The translations under genes were made by a program, and so were the position numbers. Below are positions 27,033 through 36,647 of a stretch of DNA of 52,327 bases, in pieces. How positions within the stretch are numbered: position 1 is the stretch's first letter; every line of letters starts with the position of its first letter. This stretch comes from Alphaproteobacteria bacterium 65-37. GTDB lineage: Bacteria > Pseudomonadota > Alphaproteobacteria > Reyranellales > Reyranellaceae. The notes beneath the pieces were generated by a model. That model saw nothing but the letters and a program-made list of their open reading frames with translations. It was not told the origin of the DNA and made no database searches. The stretch lies in the NCBI GenBank assembly GCA_001897995.1, contig MKRV01000234.1, positions 25,902-78,228 on the forward strand. Direction: 5' to 3'.

Positions 27033-29465
27033 ATGATGAATCTCGCCGAATATCGCCGTCGCTCCCAGAGCCTTGCCGATTTCCTGCCGTGGGCAGCGTT
27101 GGTCGAGCAGGGCGTCATCCTCAACAAGGACGGCTCGCTGCAACGGACCGCGCGCTTCCGGGGACCCGATCTCGACTCCGCGACGGCCGCCGAACTCGTG
27201 GCCATCACTTCCAGGCTCAACAACGCTCTGCGGCGGCTGGGCTCCGGTTGGGCAATCTTCGTCGAAGCCCAACGTCTGCCCGCAAACCACTACCCGGACA
27301 GCCGCTTCCCGGATCCGGCGTCCAGCCTCGTCGACGCCGAGCGCCGCGCGCAGTTCGAAGAGGAAGGGGCCCACTTCGAGAACCGGTATTTTCTCACCCT
27401 CGTATGGCTGCCGCCGGCCGATGATGCCGCGCGCGCGGAAGCTTGGCTCTATGAAGGCCGGTCTGGCAAAGAATCCGACTGGCGTGGCGCGCTGGCGGCC
27501 TTCATCGACCGCACCGATCGGGTTCTGGCCTTGATCGAAGACTTCATGCCCGAGGCCGCTTGGCTCGATGACAGCGATACTCTCACTTACCTGCATTCCT
27601 GCATTTCGACACGGCGCCAGCGCGTCAGGGTGCCCGAGACGCCCATGCACCTCGACGCCATCCTGGTCGATGAGGATGTCACCGGCGGGCTGGAACCACG
27701 TCTCGGCCGGGCGCATCTGCGGACCCTCACCATCATGGGCTTTCCGTCGCAGACCTGGCCGGGCTTGCTCGACGCGTTGAACCGGTTGGCCTTCCCCTAT
27801 CGTTGGTCCACGCGCGCGATCTGCCTCGACAAGACCGAGGCCACCAAGGTGCTGGGTCGCATCCGCCGTCAGTGGTTCGCCAAGCGCAAGTCGATCATGG
27901 CGATCCTGAAGGAAGTGATGACCAACGAGGCCTCGGTCTTGATGGACTCCGATGCCGCCAACAAGGCACTCGACGCCGACTTGGCCTTGCAGGAGCTGGG
28001 CTCGGATGCTGTCGCCCAAGCCTACGTCACCGCGACCGTGACCGTCTGGGACGAGGATCCTGCCATTGCCCAGGATCGCCTCCGTCTGGTGGAGAAGACC
28101 ATTCAGGGCCGCGACTTCACCTGTATGCGCGAGACGGTCAATGCGATCGAAGCCTGGCTCGGGAGCCTGCCGGGTCATGTCTATGCCAATGTCCGTCAAC
28201 CGCCGATCTCGACCCTCAACCTCGCCCATATGATGCCGTTCTCCGCGGTGTGGGCCGGGCCGGAACGGGACGAACATCTCAACGCGCCGCCTCTGTTCTT
28301 TGCGCGGACAGAGGGTGCGACGCCGTTCCGCTTCTCCCTCCATGTCGGCGATGTCGGCCACGCCCTTGTCGTGGGCCCTACGGGTGCCGGCAAGAGCGTG
28401 CTCCTGGCCCTGATGGCGCTTCAATTCCGGCGCTATCCGCAGGCGCAGGTCTTCGCCTTCGACTTCGGTGGTTCGATCCGGGCGGCAGCACTTGCCATGG
28501 GAGGCGACTGGCACGATCTCGGCGGGGCGCTCACCGGAGACGTCGGCGAGCCCGTCGCCCTAAAACCGCTTGCCCGCATTGATGATGCCGGCGAGCGCGC
28601 CTGGGCAGCCGAATGGGTCGCGGCCCTGCTGACCCGGGAGTCCGTGACCGTCACCCCGGACCTCAAGGAGCACCTATGGTCCGCGCTGACCTCGCTCGCC
28701 TCCGCTCCCACCATGGAGCGCACCCTCACAGGCCTTTCGGTCCTGCTGCAGTCCAACGCCCTGAAACAGGCGTTGCAGCCCTATACAGTCGGCGGCCCGT
28801 GGGGGCATTTGCTCGATGCGGAGGCCGAGCACCTGGGCCGCGCCGAGGTTCAGGTGTTCGAGACCGAGGGGCTGATCGGCAGCGGCGCGGCGCCCGCGGT
28901 CCTCTCCTATCTCTTCCACCGCATAGAAGACCGTTTCGACGGCCGTCCCACGCTGGTAATCGTCGATGAGGGTTGGCTCGCGCTCGACGATCACGGCTTT
29001 TCCGGACAACTCCGGGAATGGCTAAAAACCCTTCGAAAAAAGAATGCTTCCGTCATTTTCGCCACGCAGTCGCTTGCCGACATCGACGGGAGCGCCATCG
29101 CACCGGCTATTATCGAAAGCTGTCCGACGCGACTGTTCCTGCCCAATGAGCGCGCGCTCGAGCCACAGATCGCTGCCATCTATCGCCGCTTCGGCCTGAA
29201 CGACCGGCAGATCGAGATCCTGAGCCGAGCGACGCCAAAGCGCGACTACTACTGTCAGTCGCGCCGCGGCAACCGGCTGTTCGAACTCGGCCTCTCCGAG
29301 GTGGCGCTCGCCTTTACCGCCGCATCTTCCAAGACCGATCAGGCCGCCATCGCGGAGACGCTTGCCGCGCAAGATCCCGATGGCTTCGCCGCCGCCTGGC
29401 TACGACGCAAGGGACTCGAATGGGCGGCCACTCTGCTCACCACCAGCGAGGAGACTTCTCCATGA
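27033..29465 (+). CDS. trbE: Conjugal transfer ATPase TrbE (VirB4 type)
   Basis: 810 residues. An N-terminal CagE_TrbE_VirB domain (AEYRRRSQSLADFLPWAALV onward) is followed by a RecA-like ATPase with Walker A GPTGAGKS near 450 and Walker B LVIVDEGWLAL near 645. The family length is about 800. It energises pilus biogenesis at the inner membrane. The stop overlaps the trbJ ATG (ATGA). Confidence 0.95.
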   Translation: MMNLAEYRRRSQSLADFLPWAALVEQGVILNKDGSLQRTARFRGPDLDSATAAELVAITSRLNNALRRLGSGWAIFVEAQRLPANHYPDSRFPDPASSLVDAERRAQFEEEGAHFENRYFLTLVWLPPADDAARAEAWLYEGRSGKESDWRGALAAFIDRTDRVLALIEDFMPEAAWLDDSDTLTYLHSCISTRRQRVRVPETPMHLDAILVDEDVTGGLEPRLGRAHLRTLTIMGFPSQTWPGLLDALNRLAFPYRWSTRAICLDKTEATKVLGRIRRQWFAKRKSIMAILKEVMTNEASVLMDSDAANKALDADLALQELGSDAVAQAYVTATVTVWDEDPAIAQDRLRLVEKTIQGRDFTCMRETVNAIEAWLGSLPGHVYANVRQPPISTLNLAHMMPFSAVWAGPERDEHLNAPPLFFARTEGATPFRFSLHVGDVGHALVVGPTGAGKSVLLALMALQFRRYPQAQVFAFDFGGSIRAAALAMGGDWHDLGGALTGDVGEPVALKPLARIDDAGERAWAAEWVAALLTRESVTVTPDLKEHLWSALTSLASAPTMERTLTGLSVLLQSNALKQALQPYTVGGPWGHLLDAEAEHLGRAEVQVFETEGLIGSGAAPAVLSYLFHRIEDRFDGRPTLVIVDEGWLALDDHGFSGQLREWLKTLRKKNASVIFATQSLADIDGSAIAPAIIESCPTRLFLPNERALEPQIAAIYRRFGLNDRQIEILSRATPKRDYYCQSRRGNRLFELGLSEVALAFTAASSKTDQAAIAETLAAQDPDGFAAAWLRRKGLEWAATLLTTSEETSP

Positions 29466-30205
29466 CCAAGGATCGCCTTCGCAAAGTATTCGCCATCGGC
29501 GCGACCATCGCGGTGCTCGCGATCGCCGGCGCTCCCGCGCGCGCCCAGATGACCGTCTTCGATCCCAGCAATTATAGCCAGAATGTGCTGACGGCCGCGC
29601 GCACACTGCAGCAGGTCAATAACGGGATCCAGAGCCTGCAGAACGAGGCGATGTCCCTGCTCAACCAAGCGAGGAATCTCGCGAGTTTGCCCTACTCCTC
29701 GTTGGCCGAGCTTCAGCAATCGATCGGTCAGACCCAGCAGCTCCTCGCCCAGGCGCAGCGCATCGCCTACGACGTGAATACGATCGATCAGGCCTTCACC
29801 CGGACCTATCCGCAAAGCTATTCCACCGCGACCTCCTCGATGCAATTGCTCGCGGATGCCCAGACACGCTGGCAGAACTCGCTGGCCAGCTTCCAGGACG
29901 CCATGCGGGTCCAAGCCGGTGTAGTCCAGAACCTCGAGAGCACGCGCACGCAGATCAGCGGGCTGGTCTCCTCGAGCCAATCCGCAACGGGTGCGCTTCA
30001 GGCCGCTCAATCCGGCAATCAGCTCGTCGCTCTTCAGACCAACCAGCTCGCCGACCTTACCGCCGTCATGGCGTCGATCGCCCGCGCCCAGAGCCTGGAA
30101 GGCGCTCGCACCGCCCTGAGCCAGGCCCAGGCCCGGCAGCAGCTGGAACGCTTCCTCAACTATGGTCCGGGCTACCAAGCGCAGACCGTGCAGATGTTCC
30201 GCTGA
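29462..30205 (+). CDS. trbJ: TrbJ (VirB5-like periplasmic protein)
   Basis: 247 residues from the ATG at 29462, which follows GAGGAG and overlaps the trbE stop; the longer frame from 29420 is rejected. A signal ends at PARAQ, and the mature protein starts TVFDPSNYSQNVLTAART and is helical with many Gln and Ser, as in TrbJ. It probably forms the pilus tip or a minor pilin. Its TGA overlaps a small downstream ATG. Confidence 0.92.
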   Translation: MTKDRLRKVFAIGATIAVLAIAGAPARAQMTVFDPSNYSQNVLTAARTLQQVNNGIQSLQNEAMSLLNQARNLASLPYSSLAELQQSIGQTQQLLAQAQRIAYDVNTIDQAFTRTYPQSYSTATSSMQLLADAQTRWQNSLASFQDAMRVQAGVVQNLESTRTQISGLVSSSQSATGALQAAQSGNQLVALQTNQLADLTAVMASIARAQSLEGARTALSQAQARQQLERFLNYGPGYQAQTVQMFR

Positions 30206-30276
30206 TGCACCGGCAGTTTGCCAGTTTCGCCAGGATCGGCGGCACTGCGCCGGCCAGGTTCGTGGAGGACAGGTAG
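30205..30276 (+). pseudogene. Short coupled ORF at the trbK position (probable trbK remnant)
   Basis: A 23-codon frame starts with an ATG that overlaps the trbJ TGA (TGATG) and ends at the TAG at 30276, five bases before trbL. It reads MHRQFASFARIGGTAPAR and lacks the membrane or lipoprotein segment and the length (about 60-90 residues) of TrbK entry-exclusion proteins. The retained coupling suggests a truncated trbK rather than chance. Confidence 0.45.
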
Positions 30277-30281
30277 GCGAT

Positions 30282-31544
30282 ATGGGCGGCACCGGCGTTA
30301 TCGATCGCTTCCTGGGAATTTTTACCCAGTATATCGACTCGGGCTTCGGCCTCATTCAAGGCGACGTACATTGGCTCGCTGGCGTGCTGATCGCAATCGA
30401 CATCACCTTAGCAGGTCTGTTCTGGACGTTCTCATCCGACGAGGAGGTGCTCGCCCGGCTGGTCAAGAAGACCCTTTATATCGGGGTCTTCGCCTTCCTC
30501 ATCGGCAATTATAGTAATCTTGCCTCGGTCATCTTCAGCTCGTTCGCGGGCTTGGGGCTTCAGGCCGGCGGCAACACCATCAGCGCGGCTCAGTTTCTCC
30601 AACCGGGAAGGCTGGCGCAGGTCGGCATCGACGCGGGTAAACCGATCCTCGATTCCATTTCCGGATTGATGGGGTTCGTCAGCTTCTTCGACAACTTCAT
30701 CCAGATCGTCATCCTGCTGATCGCCTGGATGATCGTCGTCATCAGCTTCTTCATCATGGCGATCCAGCTCTTCGTCAGTCTGATCGAGTTCAAGCTGACG
30801 ACGCTTGCCGGGTTCGTGCTGGTCCCCTTCGGGCTCTTCGGCCGAACGGCCTTCCTCGCCGAGAAGGTTTTAGGCAACGTATTCTCCAGCGGCGTAAAAG
30901 TGCTCGTTCTGGCCGTGATCGTGGGCATCGGCTCGACGATTTTCGGCCAGTTCACCAGTGGCTTCAACAATCCCCCGACCATCGACGACGCCTTGACCCT
31001 GATCCTGGCAGCCCTGGCGCTGCTCGGTCTCTCGATCTTTGGCGCCGGCATCGCCAACGGCCTGATCGCCGGCGGCCCACAGCTCGGCGCAGGTGCCGCC
31101 GTCGGCACGGGATTGGCTGTCGCCGGCGTCGGCGCCGCGGGTGCCGCCTTGGCAGCTGGAGGCGTGGGCGCAGCTGGCGGTGCGATCGGCGGCACCACGC
31201 GTGCCGGAGCAAGTGTCGCGGGCGGCGCCACCGCCGCGTTCCGCGCCGGCGGCATGGGCGGTGTCGCGGGCGCGGCCGGGTACGCTGCCACAAGTCCGCT
31301 CCGCCACGCCGTGGCGACCCTGCGCGAGAACTTCCAGGCTGGCGGCCAAGCCTCGACGAACAACTCGGGTTCGGCCGAACCAAGTGCTGCCGGGCCCCGC
31401 GAAACTTCCGGACCTCCGGCCTGGGCCAACCGCATGAGGCGCGGTCAGACCGTCAGCCGGGGCGCTTCCGCCGCCGACCATGCACTGCGCTCCGGCGACC
31501 GGCCCAGCGGCGGTTCCTCCGTCGATCTCTCACAAGGATCATAG
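30282..31544 (+). CDS. trbL: TrbL (VirB6-type inner-membrane channel protein)
   Basis: 420 residues from the ATG at 30282 (AGGTAGG upstream); the frame can be extended to 30162 only through trbJ. Begins GGTGVIDRFLGIFTQYIDSG, has five or six helices (among them IQIVILLIAWMIVVISFFIMA) and a long Gly/Ala-rich, then polar, tail from about residue 265. This is the standard TrbL layout. The tail is low-complexity and likely cytosolic or periplasmic and disordered. Confidence 0.93.
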   Translation: MGGTGVIDRFLGIFTQYIDSGFGLIQGDVHWLAGVLIAIDITLAGLFWTFSSDEEVLARLVKKTLYIGVFAFLIGNYSNLASVIFSSFAGLGLQAGGNTISAAQFLQPGRLAQVGIDAGKPILDSISGLMGFVSFFDNFIQIVILLIAWMIVVISFFIMAIQLFVSLIEFKLTTLAGFVLVPFGLFGRTAFLAEKVLGNVFSSGVKVLVLAVIVGIGSTIFGQFTSGFNNPPTIDDALTLILAALALLGLSIFGAGIANGLIAGGPQLGAGAAVGTGLAVAGVGAAGAALAAGGVGAAGGAIGGTTRAGASVAGGATAAFRAGGMGGVAGAAGYAATSPLRHAVATLRENFQAGGQASTNNSGSAEPSAAGPRETSGPPAWANRMRRGQTVSRGASAADHALRSGDRPSGGSSVDLSQGS

Positions 31545-31546
31545 CG

Positions 31547-32227
31547 ATGTTCCGACGTCCGACCGTTCGTTACGGCACTACGCCTGAACCTGAAACGCCC
31601 TATCAGCGCGCCGGTCAGGCGTGGGACGACCGCATCGGCTCCGCACGCGTCCAGGCGAGGAGCTGGCGTCTAGCCTTTTTCGGAGTGCTCCTGATCAGCG
31701 GCGGACTCGCGGCCGGACTTGTCTGGCAGTCGGCCCGCGGCACGGTCACACCCTGGGTCGTTCAAATCGACAAACTTGGACAGGCTCAGGCGGTGGCACC
31801 CGCCGTTGCGGATTATCGCCCGACCGATCCTCAGATCGCCTGGCATCTGGCGCGCTTCATCGAGGAGGTGCGTCGCGTCCCAGCCGATCCCGTCGTGCTG
31901 CGCCATGATTGGCTAGAGGCCTACCGCTTCGTCACCGATCGCGGCGCCCTGGCGCTCAACGACTACGCCAGGACCAGCGATCCCTTCAGCAAGGTCGGAA
32001 AGACCCAGATCGCGGTCGAGGTCGCGAGTGTCGTCCGGGCCTCTGACAACAGCTTCCGCGTCGCGTGGGTGGAACGGCACTATGTCGACAGCGCGCTCAA
32101 CGCGACCGAGCGTTGGAGCGCCATCCTCACCATCGTCGTACAGCCGCCCGCCGACGCCGACCGACTGACGAAGAATCCACTCGGCATCTACGTCCACGCC
32201 CTCAACTGGTCCAAGGAGCACGGCTGA
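31547..32227 (+). CDS. trbF: TrbF (VirB8-type)
   Basis: 226 residues, ATG with AAGGATC upstream. A short cytosolic N-terminus (ETPYQRAGQAWDDRIGSAR) leads to one helix (LAFFGVLLISGGLAAGLVW) and a periplasmic VirB8 domain with DYRPTDPQIAWHLARFI and a C-terminal NPLGIYVHALNWSKE. It is an assembly hub of the transfer machine. Its stop overlaps trbG (TGATG). Confidence 0.93.
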   Translation: MFRRPTVRYGTTPEPETPYQRAGQAWDDRIGSARVQARSWRLAFFGVLLISGGLAAGLVWQSARGTVTPWVVQIDKLGQAQAVAPAVADYRPTDPQIAWHLARFIEEVRRVPADPVVLRHDWLEAYRFVTDRGALALNDYARTSDPFSKVGKTQIAVEVASVVRASDNSFRVAWVERHYVDSALNATERWSAILTIVVQPPADADRLTKNPLGIYVHALNWSKEHG

Positions 32228-33216
32228 TGCGTATTCCGCCACTGACATTCCCATTGCTCGCATCGGTCTCGCTCGCCGCCTGCTCGACCGCCTGGAAGCC
32301 GCCGGCGATCAGCTATGACAACACGCCGCGGCAGGCCGTGCTCCAGGCCGATCCACCCAAATCAATACAAATTGTCGAACTGCCCAAGCCGCTGCCCTTG
32401 CCCGGCCAACTGAAGCCACTTCCGGGGGCGACGACGGCACCGGCTGAACCGGTCGATCCGCATGGGCGCGTGGAGGAGGCCAACGGAGCGGCGCGCGTGC
32501 AGCCGACGCGCGCGGGCTACATCAATGCCATGCAGATCTATCCGTTCTCGGAGGGTGCGCTCTATCAGGTCTACGCGGCACCGGGACAGATCACCGATGT
32601 CGCGCTGGCGCCGGGCGAGCAGCTGGTGGGTTCCGGCCCGGTCGCCGCCGGCGACACCGTGCGCTGGGTTATCGGGGACACCGAGAGCGGGACCGGACCC
32701 GCCAAGCGCGTCCACATCCTCGTCAAGCCGACGCGCGCCGACCTTGTCACCAATCTCATCATCAATACCGACCGGCGGACCTACCACCTCGAGCTCCGCT
32801 CCACCGAGAAGACTTATATGGCATCGGTTTCCTGGGCCTACGCGCAGGACCAGCTGATCGCGTTGCGCCGGCAGAACGCCGCGGCTGACGCTGCCGCCTC
32901 AGTCGCCACCGGGGTCGACATCAACGCGCTCAATTTCCGCTACCGGATCGAAGGCGACAATCCGCCTTGGCGTCCGCTCCGCGCCTTCGACGACGGGCGC
33001 CAGGTGTTCATCGCGTTCCCGACCGGCATCGGCCAGGGCGAAATGCCGCCCCTATGGATCATCGGCCCCGAGGGCGGGGCCGAACTCGTCAACTACCGCA
33101 TCCAAGGCAACCACATGATCGTGGATCGGCTGTTTGCCGCGGCCGAACTCAGGCTCGGCGGCGAACCCCAGAAGAAGGTACGTATCGTCCGCACCGATGG
33201 GAAGCCGCGGTCGTGA
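32227..33216 (+). CDS. trbG: TrbG (VirB9-type outer-membrane complex protein)
   Basis: 329 residues from the ATG at 32227; the longer frame from 32065 is rejected. The N-terminus is a lipoprotein signal (LLASVSLAAC). The VirB9 fold is visible in IYPFSEGALYQVYAAPGQ, then TYHLELRSTEKTYMASVSW and the late FDDGRQVFIAFP block. It joins TrbI in the outer-membrane core. The stop overlaps the trbI start (GTGA). Confidence 0.93.
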   Translation: MRIPPLTFPLLASVSLAACSTAWKPPAISYDNTPRQAVLQADPPKSIQIVELPKPLPLPGQLKPLPGATTAPAEPVDPHGRVEEANGAARVQPTRAGYINAMQIYPFSEGALYQVYAAPGQITDVALAPGEQLVGSGPVAAGDTVRWVIGDTESGTGPAKRVHILVKPTRADLVTNLIINTDRRTYHLELRSTEKTYMASVSWAYAQDQLIALRRQNAAADAAASVATGVDINALNFRYRIEGDNPPWRPLRAFDDGRQVFIAFPTGIGQGEMPPLWIIGPEGGAELVNYRIQGNHMIVDRLFAAAELRLGGEPQKKVRIVRTDGKPRS

Positions 33217-34394
33217 CCGACGTCTCGCGTGAATCGGCGGAGGGGCCTGCGGGAGATGCGCAAAGGCTGGAGATGCGCCTGCGGCCCAATCGGGCGCCTG
33301 TCATGCGGCTCTCCCGCAAAGTTCTTTTTGCCCTTGGTCTCGTGGCGGCCGTCGCAATCGCGAGCGCACTGTTTTTCGCTTTGCAGCCCAAGCGGCAAAT
33401 CGCTGGCTCGGAACTCTACAACACCGACAATCGCACCACCCCGGACGGGCTCTCCAATCTGCCCCGCGACTACGCCGGCCTGCCCAAGAATATCCCTCAG
33501 CTCGGGCCACCCCTGCCTGGCGACCTCGGCCGGCCGATCCTCAACGGGGGCATTGGGAATGCTGGCGCACTGTTACCAGCCTCGTCCCCCGATCCCGAGA
33601 AGCAACGCATTGCCCGGGAACAGGAAGCAGCGCGGGTCAGCCACCTCTTCGCAACAATCAATGTCAGGCAGGCCCTTCCCAGCATGCCAACTGCGCCCGG
33701 CCTCTCGCCAGCAGCGGCCACACCGGGCGGCGGCGCCAATGAACTCACTTCACAAGATAACAAGCTCGCCTTTCTCAACGGCAACGTCGATCGCCGCACC
33801 GTCAGCCCCAATCGCATTAGTGCGCCCCCGAGCCCCTATGTCCTGCAAGCCGGCGCCGTAGTCCCCGCGGCGCTGCTTACCGGATTGAGTTCGGACCTGC
33901 CTGGCCAGGTCACGGCTCAAGTAACCGAAGATGTCTATGACAGCCCCACCGGCAAGTTCCGCTTGATCCCGCAGGGCGCTCGCCTCATCGGCCAATATGA
34001 CTCGCACATCACGTTTGGGCAGACGCGGGCGCTTCTGGTGTGGAACCGTCTCATCATGCCCAATGGACGGTCGATCGTGCTGGAACGTCAGCCGGGCGCC
34101 GATGCGGAGGGTTATGCCGGCCTCGAGGACGAGGTCGACAATCATTGGGGCACGCTGTTCAAGGCAGCCATCCTCTCGACTCTCCTGAGCGTCGGTTCGG
34201 AAGTCGGAACGAGCGGCAACGAGGACGACCTTATCCGAGCCATTCGACGCGGCGGGGCAGATAGCGTCAACCAGATTGGCCAGCGCATCGTTGCCCGGTC
34301 CCTCAACGTGCAGCCCACCATCACCATCCGGCCGGGCTTCCCCGTCCGCGTCCTGGTCACGCGCGATCTCGTGCTCGAGCCCTACGGCAGCTGA
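33213..34394 (+). CDS. trbI: TrbI (VirB10-type envelope-spanning protein)
   Basis: 393 residues from a GTG at 33213 overlapping the trbG stop; the longer frame from 32967 runs through trbG. A cytosolic N-terminus leads to one helix (VLFALGLVAAVAIASALFFAL), a Pro-rich periplasmic linker and the VirB10 barrel: YVLQAGAVVPAALLTGLSS, QGARLIGQYDS and the antenna region up to RPGFPVRVLVTRDLVLEPY. It spans both membranes in the family. Confidence 0.94.
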   Translation: MTDVSRESAEGPAGDAQRLEMRLRPNRAPVMRLSRKVLFALGLVAAVAIASALFFALQPKRQIAGSELYNTDNRTTPDGLSNLPRDYAGLPKNIPQLGPPLPGDLGRPILNGGIGNAGALLPASSPDPEKQRIAREQEAARVSHLFATINVRQALPSMPTAPGLSPAAATPGGGANELTSQDNKLAFLNGNVDRRTVSPNRISAPPSPYVLQAGAVVPAALLTGLSSDLPGQVTAQVTEDVYDSPTGKFRLIPQGARLIGQYDSHITFGQTRALLVWNRLIMPNGRSIVLERQPGADAEGYAGLEDEVDNHWGTLFKAAILSTLLSVGSEVGTSGNEDDLIRAIRRGGADSVNQIGQRIVARSLNVQPTITIRPGFPVRVLVTRDLVLEPYGS

Positions 34395-34404
34395 GGAAAA
34401 CACC

Positions 34405-34638
34405 ATGTCGAAACTGAAGCTGAGCGCGATCGAGGATGACAAGCCCGTGCGGCTCACCGTCGAACTACCCGCCACGGTGCACCGCGATCTTGCTGTCTAT
34501 GCCGAGGCACTCGGTCAAGGCACAGGCAAGGCCGTGGTCGAGCCCGCAAAGCTCATCCCGCCGATGCTGGCCCGATTCATGGCGGCAGACCGCGCGTTCG
34601 CGAAGCTTCGGCGGGCCAGGTCAAAGCAATTTGCGTGA
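34405..34638 (+). CDS. DUF2274 protein
   Basis: 77 residues, ATG with GAGGAAAA upstream, ten bases after trbI. The sequence KLKLSAIEDDKPVRLTVELP, then VHRDLAVYAEAL and IPPMLARFMAADRAFAKLRR, is the DUF2274 pattern found at the end of trb operons in alphaproteobacterial ICEs. The start resembles a ribbon-helix-helix, so DNA binding is possible. Its 3' end overlaps that of the converging LysR gene by 18 bases. Confidence 0.85.
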   Translation: MSKLKLSAIEDDKPVRLTVELPATVHRDLAVYAEALGQGTGKAVVEPAKLIPPMLARFMAADRAFAKLRRARSKQFA

Positions 34639-35508
34639 TCGTGCTTCGTCGCGCATGAAGGCAACGAACCGGCCGACCGCGGCGTCCTCGCTCGTTGGCC
34701 GCCAGGCCAGCTCGACCTGCAGCCAGGCATCGTCCTCAAGAATTGGCTTATAGACCACCCCGGGAAACGTCACCTCCGACTGGCTCTTGGTGGCCAGCGT
34801 TATTCCAAATCCGGCGGCGACGAGCGCCATGACCGATTGCTTGCTTGCGGGATGGGAGGAGAACCGGGCGCCCTCCCCCAGGCGTGAGGCATAGAACGCT
34901 CGGGCTGAGTGACTATCGTCCCACCCCTGAATGAGAAGGGTCTGATCGCGCAATAGAGTCCACGTCAGAGAATCATATGAAGCAAGGATGTGTCCGTGGG
35001 GAAGCGCGGCGACGAGGGGCTCTCGATAGACAGGGATAGTGTTGGCACCACGCCGGAGTGTATGTGTTGTCACGAGAGCGGCATCCAGTGTGCGCTCCGC
35101 CAGCGCCGCTGAGAGTTCGTTGTCGTTCAGTTCGTGAAGCGTGAGAACAACGTCAGGATGCTGCTCGCGCCATGCCGCCAACAAAGGCTGGAGCGGGTCG
35201 CCGACGGGCGGCATTCGGACGCCCAGCCGGACTTGCCCGTTCATTCCAGACCCGCTGCTCTTGCCTACTTGCAGCACGCTGTTGAAGCCATCGAGCGTTC
35301 GCCGGACCGGGACCATGACCTCCCGGCCGGCCGCCGTGAGGCGAATGCCAAAGGATCCGCGCTCGAAGATCGTAACGCCGAGTTCATCCTCGAGTCGGGC
35401 AATGCGCCGACTGATCGTCGACGGCTTGATGCCCAGGGACTCCGCAGCACGCGATAGATTGCCAGTTTCCGCCGCGATGGATAGATAGCGCAAATCTACC
35501 ACATCCAT
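34621..35508 (-). CDS. LysR-family transcriptional regulator
   Basis: 295 residues from the ATG at 35508; upstream in-frame starts add unrelated sequence. The N-terminal winged helix reads LRYLSIAAETGNLSRAAESL followed by SRRIARLEDELGVTIFERG, then the periplasmic-binding-like effector domain from about residue 90. This gene commonly follows DUF2274 in the same class of ICE. The target and effector are unknown; control of transfer or cargo genes is an inference from position. Confidence 0.9.
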   Translation of the reverse strand: MDVVDLRYLSIAAETGNLSRAAESLGIKPSTISRRIARLEDELGVTIFERGSFGIRLTAAGREVMVPVRRTLDGFNSVLQVGKSSGSGMNGQVRLGVRMPPVGDPLQPLLAAWREQHPDVVLTLHELNDNELSAALAERTLDAALVTTHTLRRGANTIPVYREPLVAALPHGHILASYDSLTWTLLRDQTLLIQGWDDSHSARAFYASRLGEGARFSSHPASKQSVMALVAAGFGITLATKSQSEVTFPGVVYKPILEDDAWLQVELAWRPTSEDAAVGRFVAFMRDEARSRKLL

Positions 35509-36296
35509 CGCGCCTATCCCTCTGCTGCCACAATCATGCATTTGTCCTATGGTTAGCCACCAACACAGCTGGAATATCGAGGCCAAGTGCTTGCGAAGCC
35601 CGCGATGATATCCCTGCCGGGTCATTTGACTTGTGGCAGCTACGGCATCGCACAGTTCCACATGTAGCCGTCGGGACCTAAAGTCTGGTTTTCGCGGATA
35701 TTGAATGATTGCAATCAACCCCCGAGATGACCGGCTACACCCAGAGGCGCGCCGCGCTCCGTGAGCTAAATCCATCAGCGGTATGCATACCGAGGTCGCT
35801 AAAGGCGCACGTCGATCTCGACACGACGGATTGACCTGGATTTCCACCTTGGCCGGGCGAAGGTGACCCACCTGTGAACGAGACCACTGAATTGCCGCTG
35901 GCGGCGGCGAAGATCACGGGACCACCGTACGCGAAGCTTCTCCTGTCGCCCCATGAGGATGTGCGGATCGCAGATCGCCTCGTGATTCTGAAGGACGGGG
36001 ACGATGGTGAAGTGGCGGAGGGTGCCGAGTTTCCGGGCGTGGCGCGGAAGCGCAAGCTCGATGCTGTCGCGGCGGGTCTCCGCTCCGCCCAACAGCACCG
36101 AATGCGTTGTCGGGACTTCGCAGAGGGGCTGGGCGGGAAACCAGAGCCTCAGACAAGAAGTTCCCACAAGGCTAAGTCCTTGGAAACAATGGGCTTTTAG
36201 AACCGTGTAACTCCCACGGCCGCATCGTTGACGAATCGCCTTGCATGTCGAAAAATCAGACATTACATTGGATTTGCGTCTTGGAAAGACACACGC
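35509..36296. other. Spacer between LysR gene and the defence-like operon
   Basis: 788 bases without a convincing gene. A frame from a GTG at 35874 to 36200 (108 codons, AAGGTG upstream) has no recognisable domain and may be chance or the relic of an inserted element. A possible promoter for the following operon is TTGACG at 36228-36233 with AAAAAT at 36251-36256, 17 bases apart; the match to the -10 consensus is weak. Confidence 0.4.
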
Positions 36297-36647
36297 ATGA
36301 CCGTCAGCACTTTGGCTTTTTCTTCCTCCGGTTCGGTTCTCACACCGTTTCCCGCGGCAGCGGTTGAGACGAGTTTGCGGGGCGATCTCATCCAAGCGGT
36401 GAAGGACGAAGCCTCGATCAGAGGGATCGCGCTGCCGACGTCGGCCGCCGACATCGCAAAGGCGCCTTTCCAGATGGATTCGTTGGTCGTCGTTTCGATC
36501 CTGTGTGTGATCGAACCAATTGTCGGTTTCGAACTGCCCGAAAGTGTCGTGCGCACGGGCGGCTATAGATCGGTGGATAGTGCACTCTATCAGTTGCTGC
36601 CGCGGATCGAAGCGCAGTGGAAGAAGCGTAAAGGAGGCAAGCCATGA
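36297..36647 (+). CDS. Acyl-carrier-protein-like small protein
   Basis: 116 residues from the ATG at 36297, with GGAAAG eight bases upstream; a TTG at 36228 is rejected because it coincides with a -35-like box. A disordered N-terminal 25 residues precede a helical domain with MDSLVVVSILCVIEPIVGFE, matching the DSL phosphopantetheine-attachment motif of carrier proteins (Asp61-Ser62-Leu63), and a later SVDSALYQLL helix. No acyl or adenylation enzyme lies nearby, so the cargo and even the modification are unknown. It is the first gene of the rightward operon; its stop overlaps the XRE start (ATGA). Confidence 0.6.
   Translation: MTVSTLAFSSSGSVLTPFPAAAVETSLRGDLIQAVKDEASIRGIALPTSAADIAKAPFQMDSLVVVSILCVIEPIVGFELPESVVRTGGYRSVDSALYQLLPRIEAQWKKRKGGKP

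Noticed and set aside
26853..28514. 553-codon frame on the minus strand
   Set aside because: Antisense shadow of trbE and trbD in GC-rich sequence.
35874..36200. 108-codon GTG-started frame as a gene
   Set aside because: No domain, no conserved neighbour and weak start; left as an unassigned frame in the spacer.
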